The translations under genes were made by a program, and so were the position numbers. This document shows, one piece after another, positions 34,754-42,797 of a DNA stretch of 64,000 nt. The stretch comes from an uncultured Prevotella sp. (lineage in GTDB: Bacteria; Bacteroidota; Bacteroidia; Bacteroidales; Bacteroidaceae). Location of the stretch: contig OMZV01000001.1 of assembly GCA_900315635.1 (NCBI GenBank), forward strand, positions 180,168 through 244,167, in the 5' to 3' direction. The stretch's first letter is position 1. The number at the start of each line of letters is the position of its first letter. A model generated the notes under the pieces. It was not told where the DNA came from. It worked only from the letters and a program-made list of their open reading frames with translations, and ran no database searches.

Positions 34754-36916
34754 GTGAAGAAGATAATAATATACCAGATCTTCACTCGCCTCTTCGGCAA
34801 TCGCAACACCACCCGCAAGGAATGGGGAACGATTGAGGAGAATGGCGTCGGGAAGATGAACGACATTCAGAGTGCCCAACTTCGCCGTATGCGGCAGTTG
34901 GGCATAACCCATGTTTGGTATACTGGTGTTATACGCCATTCCACATGCACTGACTATTCCCGTTTTGGAATACCACGTCAACACCCTGAGGTGGTGAAAG
35001 GAATAGCAGGCTCGCCATACGCCATTGCCGATTATTACGACATCGACCCAGATATTGCCGAGTCGGTTCCTGACCGCATGCAAGAGTTTGAGAATCTTGT
35101 TGAGCGCACGCATAATGCGGGTATGAAAGTCATCATCGACTTCGTTCCAAACCATGTGGCACGCGAGTACAAAAGCATTTGCAAACCGGCAGGAGTCCAT
35201 GACCTTGGCGAGGATGATGATACCGGCAAGCACTTCGATCCACAGAACAACTTCTATTATTGTCCGGGCGAAAGTCTTGACATGAACGGATTCGATACCA
35301 GTCGTGCCCAGGCTTTCGGTCTTCCACGATATGAGGAGTCGCCTGCCAAATGCACTGGCAATGACCGTTTCGACTCTCACCCACAACAGAACGACTGGTA
35401 TGAGACGGTGAAACTGAACTATGGTGTCGACTATACCGATGCCGGTGGAAGAAGCTATCACTACGATCCAACTCCAAGCACATGGAAGAAGATGACAGAT
35501 ATTCTGCTTTTCTGGGCAGGCAAAGGCATCGACGGATTCCGTTGTGATATGGCGGAGATGGTACCTCACGAGTTTTGGGAGTATGCCACGAAGACCGTAA
35601 AGCAGCGTTTCCCTAACATCATCTTCATTGGCGAGGTGTATGATACAGCCCAGTACCGCACGTTTGTGGCAAGCGGATTCGATTATCTGTATGATAAGGT
35701 TGGTATGTACGATTGCCTTCGTGCCGTCACTTGCCATCAACGTCCTGCATCGGCAATAACACGTGAATGGCAACTGACCGATGATATTGGCGACCACATG
35801 CTCTACTTCCTTGAGAACCATGATGAACAACGTCTTGCCTCCTACTTCTTTGCAGGAGACGGAATGAAGGGAGTTCCGGCATTAATAGTCGCTACCCTGC
35901 TTAAGTCCAATCCTATGATGATTTACGCCGGACAGGAGTTTGGCGAGAAAGGAATGGACAAGGAAGGATTCTCCGGTTGTGACGGACGAACAACAATATT
36001 CGACTATTGGACAGTTCAAAGTCTGTATCACGGATATTGGGACCGCCGTCATCTCACGAATCAAGAGCATCAAATCGAGGAAACATATACAAAGATTCTC
36101 CGTCTTGCCAATCAGGAGAAAGCCGTTTCTGAAGGTCAGTGCTTCGATCTCATGTATGTCAATGGCTATAGTGAGGATTTCTCACCCCATGCCCAATATG
36201 CATTCATGAGGAAATATGAGAATGAAGTCCTGTTCATTGTCGTCAACTTCAGTGACCAGCCTGCAACTTGCAAGGTGAGGATTCCTGACCACGCATTCGA
36301 TTTCCTTAAGATTCCGGAAAAGCCGGTAGAAGCTGTCGACCTGCTAACTGGCGAGACCCAGCGCTTCGACTTAAAGAAGAATGAGCAATTACCGGTAGAA
36401 CTTGCTGCATATAGCGGAAGGATATACAAATTCAAGATTATGACAGATGCCAATGATTACGTGCTTAACACGCACAACAAGGAAGAGTTCCCGCCAGCCC
36501 ATACAGCCGAGCATCTTCTCAATCAGTTGATGATTCGCATGTTTGGTTGCAAGCGCAGTTCCAACGCCCACATCGAACGCAAGAAGAGTAAAATCTCCTA
36601 CACGCTCGACCATAAGCCTAGCCGAAAAGAGGAGAAGGCTATTGAGGACGAGATGAACAGACTCATCCAGCTTGACATGCCTGTAACCTACGAGTTTGTC
36701 GACCGCAATCACATCCCTGAGGGTGTATCGCTCGACCGTCTTCCTGATGATGCCAGCGAGACCATCCGCCTTGTTCGCATTGGCGACTATGATGTTTGCC
36801 CTTGCCTTGGCAAGCATGTCCGCTCAACATCACAAATAGGAAAGTTCGTTCTCTTAGGCACAAATTGGGATGAGCAGACTCACAGCTTCAGAATTAGATT
36901 CAAAGTTGTTCAATAA
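34754..36916 (+). CDS. GH13 alpha-amylase-type hydrolase fused to an AlaX-like alanyl-tRNA editing domain
   Basis: 720 residues, GTG start. Residues 1 to about 560 are a GH13 (beta/alpha)8 enzyme acting on alpha-glucans: H134 (DFVPNHV), nucleophile D265 (GFRCDMAE), acid/base E294 (FIGEVYD), D357 (ENHDEQR), then a beta-sandwich. No signal peptide, so cytosolic. From about 563 (an in-frame ATG at 36440) begins a domain matching class II AlaX/AlaRS editing proteins: HTAEH (H583, H587) and CLGKH (C684, H688), the zinc ligands that deacylate mischarged Ser- or Gly-tRNA(Ala). No stop codon separates the halves. The C-terminal part also resembles stand-alone Bacteroides editing proteins I recall. 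Confidence 0.88.
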   Translation: MKKIIIYQIFTRLFGNRNTTRKEWGTIEENGVGKMNDIQSAQLRRMRQLGITHVWYTGVIRHSTCTDYSRFGIPRQHPEVVKGIAGSPYAIADYYDIDPDIAESVPDRMQEFENLVERTHNAGMKVIIDFVPNHVAREYKSICKPAGVHDLGEDDDTGKHFDPQNNFYYCPGESLDMNGFDTSRAQAFGLPRYEESPAKCTGNDRFDSHPQQNDWYETVKLNYGVDYTDAGGRSYHYDPTPSTWKKMTDILLFWAGKGIDGFRCDMAEMVPHEFWEYATKTVKQRFPNIIFIGEVYDTAQYRTFVASGFDYLYDKVGMYDCLRAVTCHQRPASAITREWQLTDDIGDHMLYFLENHDEQRLASYFFAGDGMKGVPALIVATLLKSNPMMIYAGQEFGEKGMDKEGFSGCDGRTTIFDYWTVQSLYHGYWDRRHLTNQEHQIEETYTKILRLANQEKAVSEGQCFDLMYVNGYSEDFSPHAQYAFMRKYENEVLFIVVNFSDQPATCKVRIPDHAFDFLKIPEKPVEAVDLLTGETQRFDLKKNEQLPVELAAYSGRIYKFKIMTDANDYVLNTHNKEEFPPAHTAEHLLNQLMIRMFGCKRSSNAHIERKKSKISYTLDHKPSRKEEKAIEDEMNRLIQLDMPVTYEFVDRNHIPEGVSLDRLPDDASETIRLVRIGDYDVCPCLGKHVRSTSQIGKFVLLGTNWDEQTHSFRIRFKVVQ

Positions 36917-36935
36917 TAACAAAGATTAGAAACAT

Positions 36936-36975
36936 AAAAGGGTATCTTTTGCACTTACAGAAGATACCTTTTTTG
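36936..36975 (+). terminator. Terminator built from a GGGTATCTTTT-type repeat
   Basis: GGTATCTT (36941-36948) pairs with AAGATACC (36961-36968), flanked by A and T runs. It terminates the GH13-AlaX gene and shares its core with the palindromes at 1488 and 40487. Confidence 0.8.
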
Positions 36976-37242
36976 TTTTGTACAATTGCGGATAATTTAA
37001 AAATCAATGTCCATTAGTGGTATAAAACTGTAATATTGGAAAAGACGAACAGTTAATTGCACATTTAGAAGACTTTTAAGTGAATTTCTCAGTATTGGAT
37101 ATTAGTATGCCACGTCCGGACTACGACCTACGTAAGGAATATCGCCGCTCAGTTATAAAACGGCTTATAAAGAAGCTATAGCATTTCTAAACAATCATTA
37201 TTGTGGACTTCATTACGAAGAGCATAAAAATGATATAAAATT
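36976..37242. other. Gene-poor stretch with possible gene remnant
   Basis: No intact gene. On the plus strand a 24-codon frame starts at about 37107 (MPRPDYDLRKEYRRS...) and, one frame over, the sequence continues as SYKTAYKEAIAFLNNHYCGL and then HYEEHKND. Protein-like composition in two overlapping frames suggests a frameshifted fragment of an unidentified gene. I cannot name it. Confidence 0.3.
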
Positions 37243-37284
37243 AAGACCCTTGCAAGCGAATAAACAACAGCTTACAAGGGTCTT
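37243..37284 (-). terminator. Terminator of the RNase G gene
   Basis: AAGACCCTTGCAAG (37243-37256) pairs with CTTACAAGGGTCTT (37271-37284). T runs flank it on both strands, so it could work in both directions. Confidence 0.8.
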
Positions 37285-37291
37285 TATTTTT

Positions 37292-38866
37292 TTACTTCTT
37301 TCCGTCTGTCTCTTCCTTCATATCAATGAAATTGCGGTCAGAATCATAGAACTCGTATTGAAGCATAGCAAGCTTCTGCGATGGTACAATATGAATACCG
37401 AATCCGTATTTCATCTTCCACTTCCATTTCAAGGAGAAAAGTCCCTGATTAATGAAAGCGGCAACGTATGGATGGACGTGCAGATAGAATTTCTTTACGC
37501 CAATCTTGTTGACAAGCCGGTCAATTTTTCTCTCCAGTTGGTCAGTAAACAAAATGCTGGCCTTGATTTTTCCTGTACCCAAGCATGTCGGACACTCCTC
37601 TTCGACATTTACATCCATTGCCGGACGCACGCGCTGTCGAGTTATCTGCATCAATCCGAACTTACTTAACGGCAATATGTTATGACGGGCGCGATCCTTC
37701 TGCATGTCTTTGCACATACGCTCATATAACATCTGCCTATTCTCGGCTAAGTTCATATCGATGAAGTCGACAACAATAATTCCTCCCATATCACGCAGGC
37801 GGAGTTGCCGTGCCAGTTCATCAGCTGCACCGAGGTTAGTGTCGAGAGCATTCTGTTCCTGTTCCTTCTCCTTAGTACGATTACCACTATTGACATCTAC
37901 GACATGCATAGCCTCGGTATGCTCTATTATGAGATAGCATCCGTGACCATAATTAACAGTAGTACCGAAACTCGACTTTATCTGCTTCGTAACGTCGAAG
38001 TTATCGAATATTGGCACCTTGCCGGTATACTTCTTCACTATGTCTGCCTTGTCAGGGGCAATGAGATAGACATAATGACGTACAGCGGCATAAACCTCGT
38101 CATCGTTGACGTAGATATTCTTGTATGACGGATTGAAGAGGTCACGAATCATTGCCACAGCCCTACCCGTCTCTTCATAGACGAGCTGGGGGCGTTGCTG
38201 TGTTTTCTGCACCTTCGTGATAGCCTCATTCCATCGGCTGAGAAGGATTTTCATCTCGGCGTCGAGCTCAGCTACACGCTTTCCCTCGGCTACAGTACGA
38301 ACTATCACTCCGAAATTCTTCGGTTTGATACTACGTATGAGCTGTTTCAACCGTGCGCGCTCCTCTCCGCTTTTGATTTTCGAGGAAACGTTAACCTTAT
38401 CACTGAATGGGATGAGGACCAAATAGCGTCCGGCAAAGGATATTTCACCTGTAAGACGCGGACCCTTGGTCGAAATGGGTTCTTTAACAATCTGCACCAG
38501 CACTTCCTGCCCTACTTGCAGCGCATTCTGAATGCTGCCGTCTTTTTTCAGGTCGGGCAATCGTGTGGCTTTGCTGAATGGATAAAGTCGTTTCCTGTCG
38601 CTCTGTACTTGCTTGAGGTACTTTGCATAAGAGTCAAATTGACTTCCAAGATCAAGATAATGAAGAAAGGCGTCGCGTTCATAACCTACATCTACGAAGC
38701 ACGCATTCAGTCCCGGCATAAGCTTTTTGACTTTTGCGATGTAGATGTTACCCACCGAGAAACCCGCGTCGCGCAGCTCATTCTGATATTCGACAAGTTT
38801 CTTGTCTTCAAGCAGCGCTATCGAAATATTCTTTGGCTGGGCGTCAATAATTATTTCACTAGTCAT
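37292..38866 (-). CDS. rng: Ribonuclease E/G family endoribonuclease
   Basis: 524 residues from the ATG at 38866. An N-terminal S1-like RNA-binding part (GNIYIAKVKKLMPGLNACFV, about 38-57) precedes the catalytic DNase I-like core, with metal-binding aspartates in MHVVDVNSG and IVVDFIDMN, and a zinc-link CPTC (about residue 440). It matures rRNA and starts mRNA decay. It lacks the long C-terminal scaffold of E. coli RNase E, so RNase G-like. Downstream is the small basic ribosomal-type gene. Confidence 0.94.
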   Translation of the reverse strand: MTSEIIIDAQPKNISIALLEDKKLVEYQNELRDAGFSVGNIYIAKVKKLMPGLNACFVDVGYERDAFLHYLDLGSQFDSYAKYLKQVQSDRKRLYPFSKATRLPDLKKDGSIQNALQVGQEVLVQIVKEPISTKGPRLTGEISFAGRYLVLIPFSDKVNVSSKIKSGEERARLKQLIRSIKPKNFGVIVRTVAEGKRVAELDAEMKILLSRWNEAITKVQKTQQRPQLVYEETGRAVAMIRDLFNPSYKNIYVNDDEVYAAVRHYVYLIAPDKADIVKKYTGKVPIFDNFDVTKQIKSSFGTTVNYGHGCYLIIEHTEAMHVVDVNSGNRTKEKEQEQNALDTNLGAADELARQLRLRDMGGIIVVDFIDMNLAENRQMLYERMCKDMQKDRARHNILPLSKFGLMQITRQRVRPAMDVNVEEECPTCLGTGKIKASILFTDQLERKIDRLVNKIGVKKFYLHVHPYVAAFINQGLFSLKWKWKMKYGFGIHIVPSQKLAMLQYEFYDSDRNFIDMKEETDGKK

Positions 38867-38983
38867 TTCTTTATTATTTACTAAAAATGGAGCTTGCTCT
38901 CGCACTCCCAGGGATAAGGAGCATCATGCGAAAGCACGCCCCATTTGCCTGAACAGACCTTTCAGTCGGCCTCTAGCGGGACC

Positions 38984-39073
38984 TTACTTGCTCTTATGTC
39001 TGTTCTTTCTTAATCTCTTCTTACGCTTGTGCGTAGCCATCTTGTGTCCCTTTTTCTTTCTTCCGTTTGGCAT
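38984..39073 (-). CDS. 29-residue basic protein, AURKAIP1/COX24 (bS22/mS38-like) type
   Basis: A very short gene: ATG at 39073, TAA at 38984. The product starts MPNGRKKKGHKMATHKRKKR and ends LRKNRHKSK; 16 of 29 residues are Lys or Arg, with four His. From memory, near-identical short proteins occur throughout Bacteroidota and carry the AURKAIP1/COX24 motif found in small ribosomal proteins such as mS38 and mycobacterial bS22. It lies between HU and RNase G on the same strand. A ribosomal role is likely but inferred. Confidence 0.75.
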   Translation of the reverse strand: MPNGRKKKGHKMATHKRKKRLRKNRHKSK

Positions 39074-39124
39074 TGCTTTAATGATTTAAATTAATTGTTA
39101 TAATAATGTTTGTTTAAAATTCTC

Positions 39125-39403
39125 TTACTTCTTCATATCCTCTATGAATGTCTTCGCTGGCTTGAATGCAGGGAAGTCATGTGCTGGGATTGTGATTGTT
39201 GTGTTCTTTGAGATGTTGCGGGCAGTCTTGGCAGCACGATGCTTAATGATGAAACTGCCGAAGCCGCGAAGGTAAACATTCTGTTTTTCAGCAAGGAGGC
39301 TGGTCTTGATGCTCTCCATAAATCCTTCTACGACCGCTGTGACATCTTTCTTCGATATACCAGTATTGGAGGAAATCTCGTTGATGATATCTGCCTTTGT
39401 CAT
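39125..39403 (-). CDS. HU-family DNA-binding protein
   Basis: 92 residues, complete. TKADIINEISSNTGISKKDV is the HU N-terminal helix pair and GFGSFIIKHRAAKTARNISK with FKPAKTF the DNA-binding arms. It is a nucleoid architectural protein, HU or IHF-like. Its promoter -7 box (TAATTTTGC on the minus strand) is at 39449-39457. The small basic gene follows 51 bp downstream. Confidence 0.94.
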   Translation of the reverse strand: MTKADIINEISSNTGISKKDVTAVVEGFMESIKTSLLAEKQNVYLRGFGSFIIKHRAAKTARNISKNTTITIPAHDFPAFKPAKTFIEDMKK

Positions 39404-39448
39404 TTTAGTACTTTTTTCTTTTTAATTATCCTAATTCTTTAACGGAGT

Positions 39449-39457
39449 GCAAAATTA
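39449..39457 (-). promoter_or_regulatory. -7 box TAATTTTGC for the HU gene
   Basis: Minus-strand TAnnTTTGC match 45 nt before the start at 39403. Confidence 0.6.
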
Positions 39458-39507
39458 CTAATAATCAACGAAATACGAAAATATATTTTGTTTTTTTTGC
39501 CTTTTAT

Positions 39508-39539
39508 TTTGACTTATCCTACTTTTCTGTTACCTTTGC
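39508..39539 (+). promoter_or_regulatory. Promoter of the pantothenate kinase gene: TTTG, 19 bp, TACCTTTGC
   Basis: TTTG 39508-39511 and TACCTTTGC 39531-39539; ATG at 39565. Confidence 0.75.
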
Positions 39540-39564
39540 AGCCGTAAATTACCTTACTTATAAT

Positions 39565-40389
39565 ATGAAAATTGTTATAGGAATCGACGTGGGCATCTCC
39601 ACGACAAAGATTGTAGGCATACGTGACGGCAAGGTCATAAAGCCATTGCGTGTAAAAGCCACCGACCCGGTGACCTCTCTCTATGGGGCATTCGGCAAGT
39701 ATCTGTACGACAATAAAATTGCCCTCGACGATGTCGAGCACGTCATGATAACCGGTGTGGGGTCAGCCTATATCGACAAGCCGGTCTATGGACTACCGAC
39801 GTCACGTGCCGAAGAGTTTATTGCCGATGGTCTTGGAGCTCAATATGAAAGCAGGCTTAACGATATGATAGTTGTCTCTATGGGCACCGGCACATCGTTA
39901 GTAAGATGCAAGGGCAAGGACATCCATCACATCGGCGGCATAGGCATCGGCGGCGGAACACTGAGCGGACTGTCACGTCTGTTGCTGAACACCGATGATG
40001 TCAAGCAGATAGCGTCACTAGCTTTGCAGGGACACATATCTCATATAAACCTTCTTATCCGAGATATTTCGGCTAAGCCATTGCCCGGTCTGCCTATGGA
40101 TGCCACTGCTTCGCTTTTCGCCAATGCTCAAGGTAATGCGTCCCGCGAGGATATTGCAATAGGTCTTATATATATGGTATTGCAGGCTGTGGGCTCAGCA
40201 TCTATCCTCAGCGCTGTAGGAAGCGGCATACGTGACTTCGTGCTCATAGGCAATCTGACTCTCCTGCCACAGTGCAAGTATGTGTTCCCGATGATGGAAA
40301 AGGTTTACGATGTCCACTTCATCATTCCTAAATACAGCGAATTCTGCACTGCCATAGGTGCTGCACTGAGCTTTATCGACAATAAATAA
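39565..40389 (+). CDS. Type II pantothenate kinase-like protein
   Basis: 274 residues of the ASKHA (actin-like) fold. IGIDVGISTTKIVGI is the phosphate-1 loop, MITGVGSAYI and VSMGTGTSLVRC phosphate-binding strands, and GIGIGGGTLSGLSRLL the adenosine motif, as in eukaryotic and staphylococcal type II PanK. It would make 4'-phosphopantothenate for CoA. Many Bacteroidota are described with a type III enzyme (CoaX), so this one may be additional or may act on a related compound such as pantetheine. Single gene. Confidence 0.82.
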   Translation: MKIVIGIDVGISTTKIVGIRDGKVIKPLRVKATDPVTSLYGAFGKYLYDNKIALDDVEHVMITGVGSAYIDKPVYGLPTSRAEEFIADGLGAQYESRLNDMIVVSMGTGTSLVRCKGKDIHHIGGIGIGGGTLSGLSRLLLNTDDVKQIASLALQGHISHINLLIRDISAKPLPGLPMDATASLFANAQGNASREDIAIGLIYMVLQAVGSASILSAVGSGIRDFVLIGNLTLLPQCKYVFPMMEKVYDVHFIIPKYSEFCTAIGAALSFIDNK

Positions 40390-40479
40390 ACCTCAAAATG
40401 AAGCCAAATGTGCATTGAATAGTACTTATTCAGAGTCTGTATGGCTTCCAATTTAAACATAAGGGATACCAAATTGCGT

Positions 40480-40590
40480 TGTAAAAGGGTATCTTTTAGA
40501 AGGGAAAATAAATTATTTTTCAAAAGAAAATAATTTATTTTCCCTTTGTTTTTAATTTATTTTAATTTCTAAAAGATACCCGGTTACAAG
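40480..40590. repeat. Nested palindrome upstream of rpoD
   Basis: Outer arms GGGTATCTTTTAGAA (40487-40501) and TTCTAAAAGATACCC (40567-40581) are exact reverse complements. Inside lies a perfect 20-bp stem (40500-40519 with 40527-40546, 7-nt loop). The 322-bp gap 40390-40711 holds this element and the rpoD leader; a clear -7 box was not found. The outer arms belong to the repeat family seen at 1488 and 36936. Confidence 0.8.
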
Positions 40591-40711
40591 ACAATGAATG
40601 GCTAAACAAATTGCAAATGTTACTGTCATACAACACAATAAATCTGTCAGTTTGTCGTTAATGGTATAGTTTTTGCTTGTTTTACAGGCAGAAAGGAATG
40701 ATAAAATCAGC

Positions 40712-41584
40712 ATGAGACAGCTTAAAATTTCAAAGAGTATAACGAGTCGTAACAGCGAGTCGCTCGATAAGTATCTGGTAGAAATAGGCCGTATTCCAAT
40801 GGTCTCTCTTGACGAGGAGATAGAGTTGGCACAGAAAATACGCAAAGGCGGACCTGAAGGAGAACGTGCAAAGGACAAGCTTGTTGCAGCCAACCTTCGT
40901 TTCGTTGTGTCAGTCGCAAAGCAATACCAGCATCAGGGACTCACGTTGACCGATTTGATAGATGAGGGTAACATAGGACTTGTTAAGGCTGCGGAGAAGT
41001 TTGATGAGACCCGTGGCTTCAAGTTCATTTCCTACGCTGTGTGGTGGATTCGCCAAAGCATACTGCAGGCTATAGCCGAGCAGAGCCGTATGGTTCGCCT
41101 TCCGTTGAATCAGGTCGGCGCATTGGCTAAAATCAACAGTGAGATAGCTAAGTTCGAGCAGAAGAACCAGCGTAAGCCATCAGCCGATGAGATTGCCGCA
41201 CTGACCGACATTGACGAGGAGAAAATCCAGCAGACGATGAAGGCCGACCATCACCACATGAGTATTGACGCCCCATTCTCTGAGGACGACGATAACTCAA
41301 TGGCTGACTTGCTTTCATCAGGCGAGGACTCCCGTACTGACCGTCAGGTCGACCATGAGTCAATGACAACCGACCTTGATGCGGTAATGGAAAAGGTATT
41401 GAAGCCTCGTGAGATGAAAATCGTAAAGGAATGCTTTGGCATAGAAACTCAGGAAAAAGGACTTGAAGAAATAGGAGCCGAGATGGGTCTGACCCGTGAG
41501 CGTGTCCGCCAAATCCGCGAGAAGAGCATTGAGAAACTTCGCGAGAGTGGATATGCCAAGATTCTTATGAAGTATTTAGGCTAA
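40712..41584 (+). CDS. rpoD: Primary RNA polymerase sigma factor (sigma-ABfr type)
   Basis: 290 residues from the ATG at 40712 (MRQLKISKSITSRNSESLDK, the usual start in this phylum). Region 1.1 is absent. Region 2 with RGFKFISYAVWWIRQ, region 3, and region 4.2 with GLTRERVRQIREKSIEKLR are complete. This divergent housekeeping sigma recognises the TTTG / TAnnTTTG promoters seen across the window. The zinc-ribbon gene at 41586 begins 1 bp after its stop. Confidence 0.95.
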   Translation: MRQLKISKSITSRNSESLDKYLVEIGRIPMVSLDEEIELAQKIRKGGPEGERAKDKLVAANLRFVVSVAKQYQHQGLTLTDLIDEGNIGLVKAAEKFDETRGFKFISYAVWWIRQSILQAIAEQSRMVRLPLNQVGALAKINSEIAKFEQKNQRKPSADEIAALTDIDEEKIQQTMKADHHHMSIDAPFSEDDDNSMADLLSSGEDSRTDRQVDHESMTTDLDAVMEKVLKPREMKIVKECFGIETQEKGLEEIGAEMGLTRERVRQIREKSIEKLRESGYAKILMKYLG

Positions 41585-41585
41585 T

Positions 41586-42398
41586 ATGGATTATAAGATT
41601 ACATGCAGGAATTGCGGACAAGTTTACCGGCTTACAGCTGAGGGTGGGCAGACAGTTTGGGCTAAATGCCCTAACTGCGGTCAGAAGATGCGTGTCAGCC
41701 TCCCTATTGTCAACAGCAACAGCCCACAAACAGGAAAAGCAAGTGTTAATCCCGGTCAGGCTGTAAACAACGGATACACGTCCGGCACACCTACTAACGA
41801 CGGAGGCAATCCTGACAACAATAAGAAAGGTAAGAGCCACACAACAAATATATTGTTGGCATTGATACTGGGAATCCTTGTCGGCGGTATAGGTTGGTAT
41901 GCATGGCAGCAAAAACAGAAGAATGATGAGCAAGAGCGCATTGAATTAAAGCAGGCGCGTCAGGCTCACATGGATTCACTGATGGCTCTCCGCAATCAGC
42001 AGAATGCAGAGGAAGCTGCCGCGCAGAAGGCTGAACAAGACCGGCAGGAAGTAACCGATTTTCTCAACAACTTCTATGATGTCTGGTTTGCCGATGGCGA
42101 TATGTCACAATTTGACAACAATCTCTCGGAGCAATGCTATGAACGGCTAAGTACTTCGCTGGATGAACCGGAAGACAGCACGTCAACTGATAATGAGATT
42201 GATTGGGATTTGCTTTGTCCACAAATGGGTAAAGCCAGTCACAATGGTCATCATTCCGCATCACCTGTCAGCATAAGTATAAACCATTACGAAGACAATT
42301 GGTATCGCATCAGATTCTCAAGTGATGGCAGATCAGAATTCCGTCAAATCGAAGCTTTCCCACAAAACGGAAAGGTTATTATCAACGACTATAGATAA
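41586..42398 (+). CDS. Zinc-ribbon protein with one membrane helix, hypothetical
   Basis: 270 residues. An N-terminal CxxC-x(n)-CxxC ribbon (CRNCGQVYRL, CPNCGQKM, residues 5-38), a Pro/Asn/Ser/Gly linker, a membrane helix (about 84-103), a charged coiled coil (about 105-160) and a C-terminal domain (160-270). The ribbon faces the cytosol if the helix is a simple anchor. It begins 1 bp after rpoD, so it is very likely cotranscribed. A related ribbon occurs in the next gene. Function unknown. Confidence 0.7.
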   Translation: MDYKITCRNCGQVYRLTAEGGQTVWAKCPNCGQKMRVSLPIVNSNSPQTGKASVNPGQAVNNGYTSGTPTNDGGNPDNNKKGKSHTTNILLALILGILVGGIGWYAWQQKQKNDEQERIELKQARQAHMDSLMALRNQQNAEEAAAQKAEQDRQEVTDFLNNFYDVWFADGDMSQFDNNLSEQCYERLSTSLDEPEDSTSTDNEIDWDLLCPQMGKASHNGHHSASPVSISINHYEDNWYRIRFSSDGRSEFRQIEAFPQNGKVIINDYR

Positions 42399-42431
42399 TT
42401 CAATTAAATCTGTAAAAATATACAGCTAACT

Positions 42432-42764
42432 ATGCAATATAGAACAACTTGCAATAATTGCGGTCGAGAATATATGGTCGATGGAAATCCTGGTGAAACC
42501 ATTCATGCCAAGTGCCCTTATTGTGGTGCTCTGGCTAATGTTGTCACACCGGCTGACATGAATAATGTGAATGCTGGTGTTTCTACTGATACTTACCAGC
42601 CCATCCGACCAGAAAGCTATCGGACTATGAGACATGAAAAAAGGAAGAACGAAAAACCGCTCTTCCTTCGTGTGACGATGTGGTTTCTCATCATCATCAC
42701 AATTTTGTTTATCCTTCTAACAATCTTATACTTTGTTTTTACAGGACTAACATCTCCTAAATAG
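42432..42764 (+). CDS. Small zinc-ribbon membrane protein, paralogue of the preceding gene
   Basis: 110 residues. CNNCGREYMV and CPYCGALANV (residues 7-38) form a ribbon nearly superimposable on that of the gene at 41586. A basic stretch (MRHEKRKNEKPLF) leads to a C-terminal helix (about 80-102). 33 bp after the larger paralogue. Probably arose by duplication of the ribbon plus anchor. Function unknown. Confidence 0.65.
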   Translation: MQYRTTCNNCGREYMVDGNPGETIHAKCPYCGALANVVTPADMNNVNAGVSTDTYQPIRPESYRTMRHEKRKNEKPLFLRVTMWFLIIITILFILLTILYFVFTGLTSPK

Positions 42765-42797
42765 AAGATGTTTTAACTAAAGTATTGGCTTCGTGAA

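Noticed and set aside
34730-35830. A 366-codon open frame antisense to the GH13 domain
   Set aside because: Shadow of the real gene caused by its codon use; no motif seen.
36440-36916. Treating the AlaX-like part as a separate gene
   Set aside because: No stop codon precedes it, and a GGAAGG sequence upstream is too far from the ATG to be a good ribosome-binding site; kept as a fusion with this noted as an alternative.
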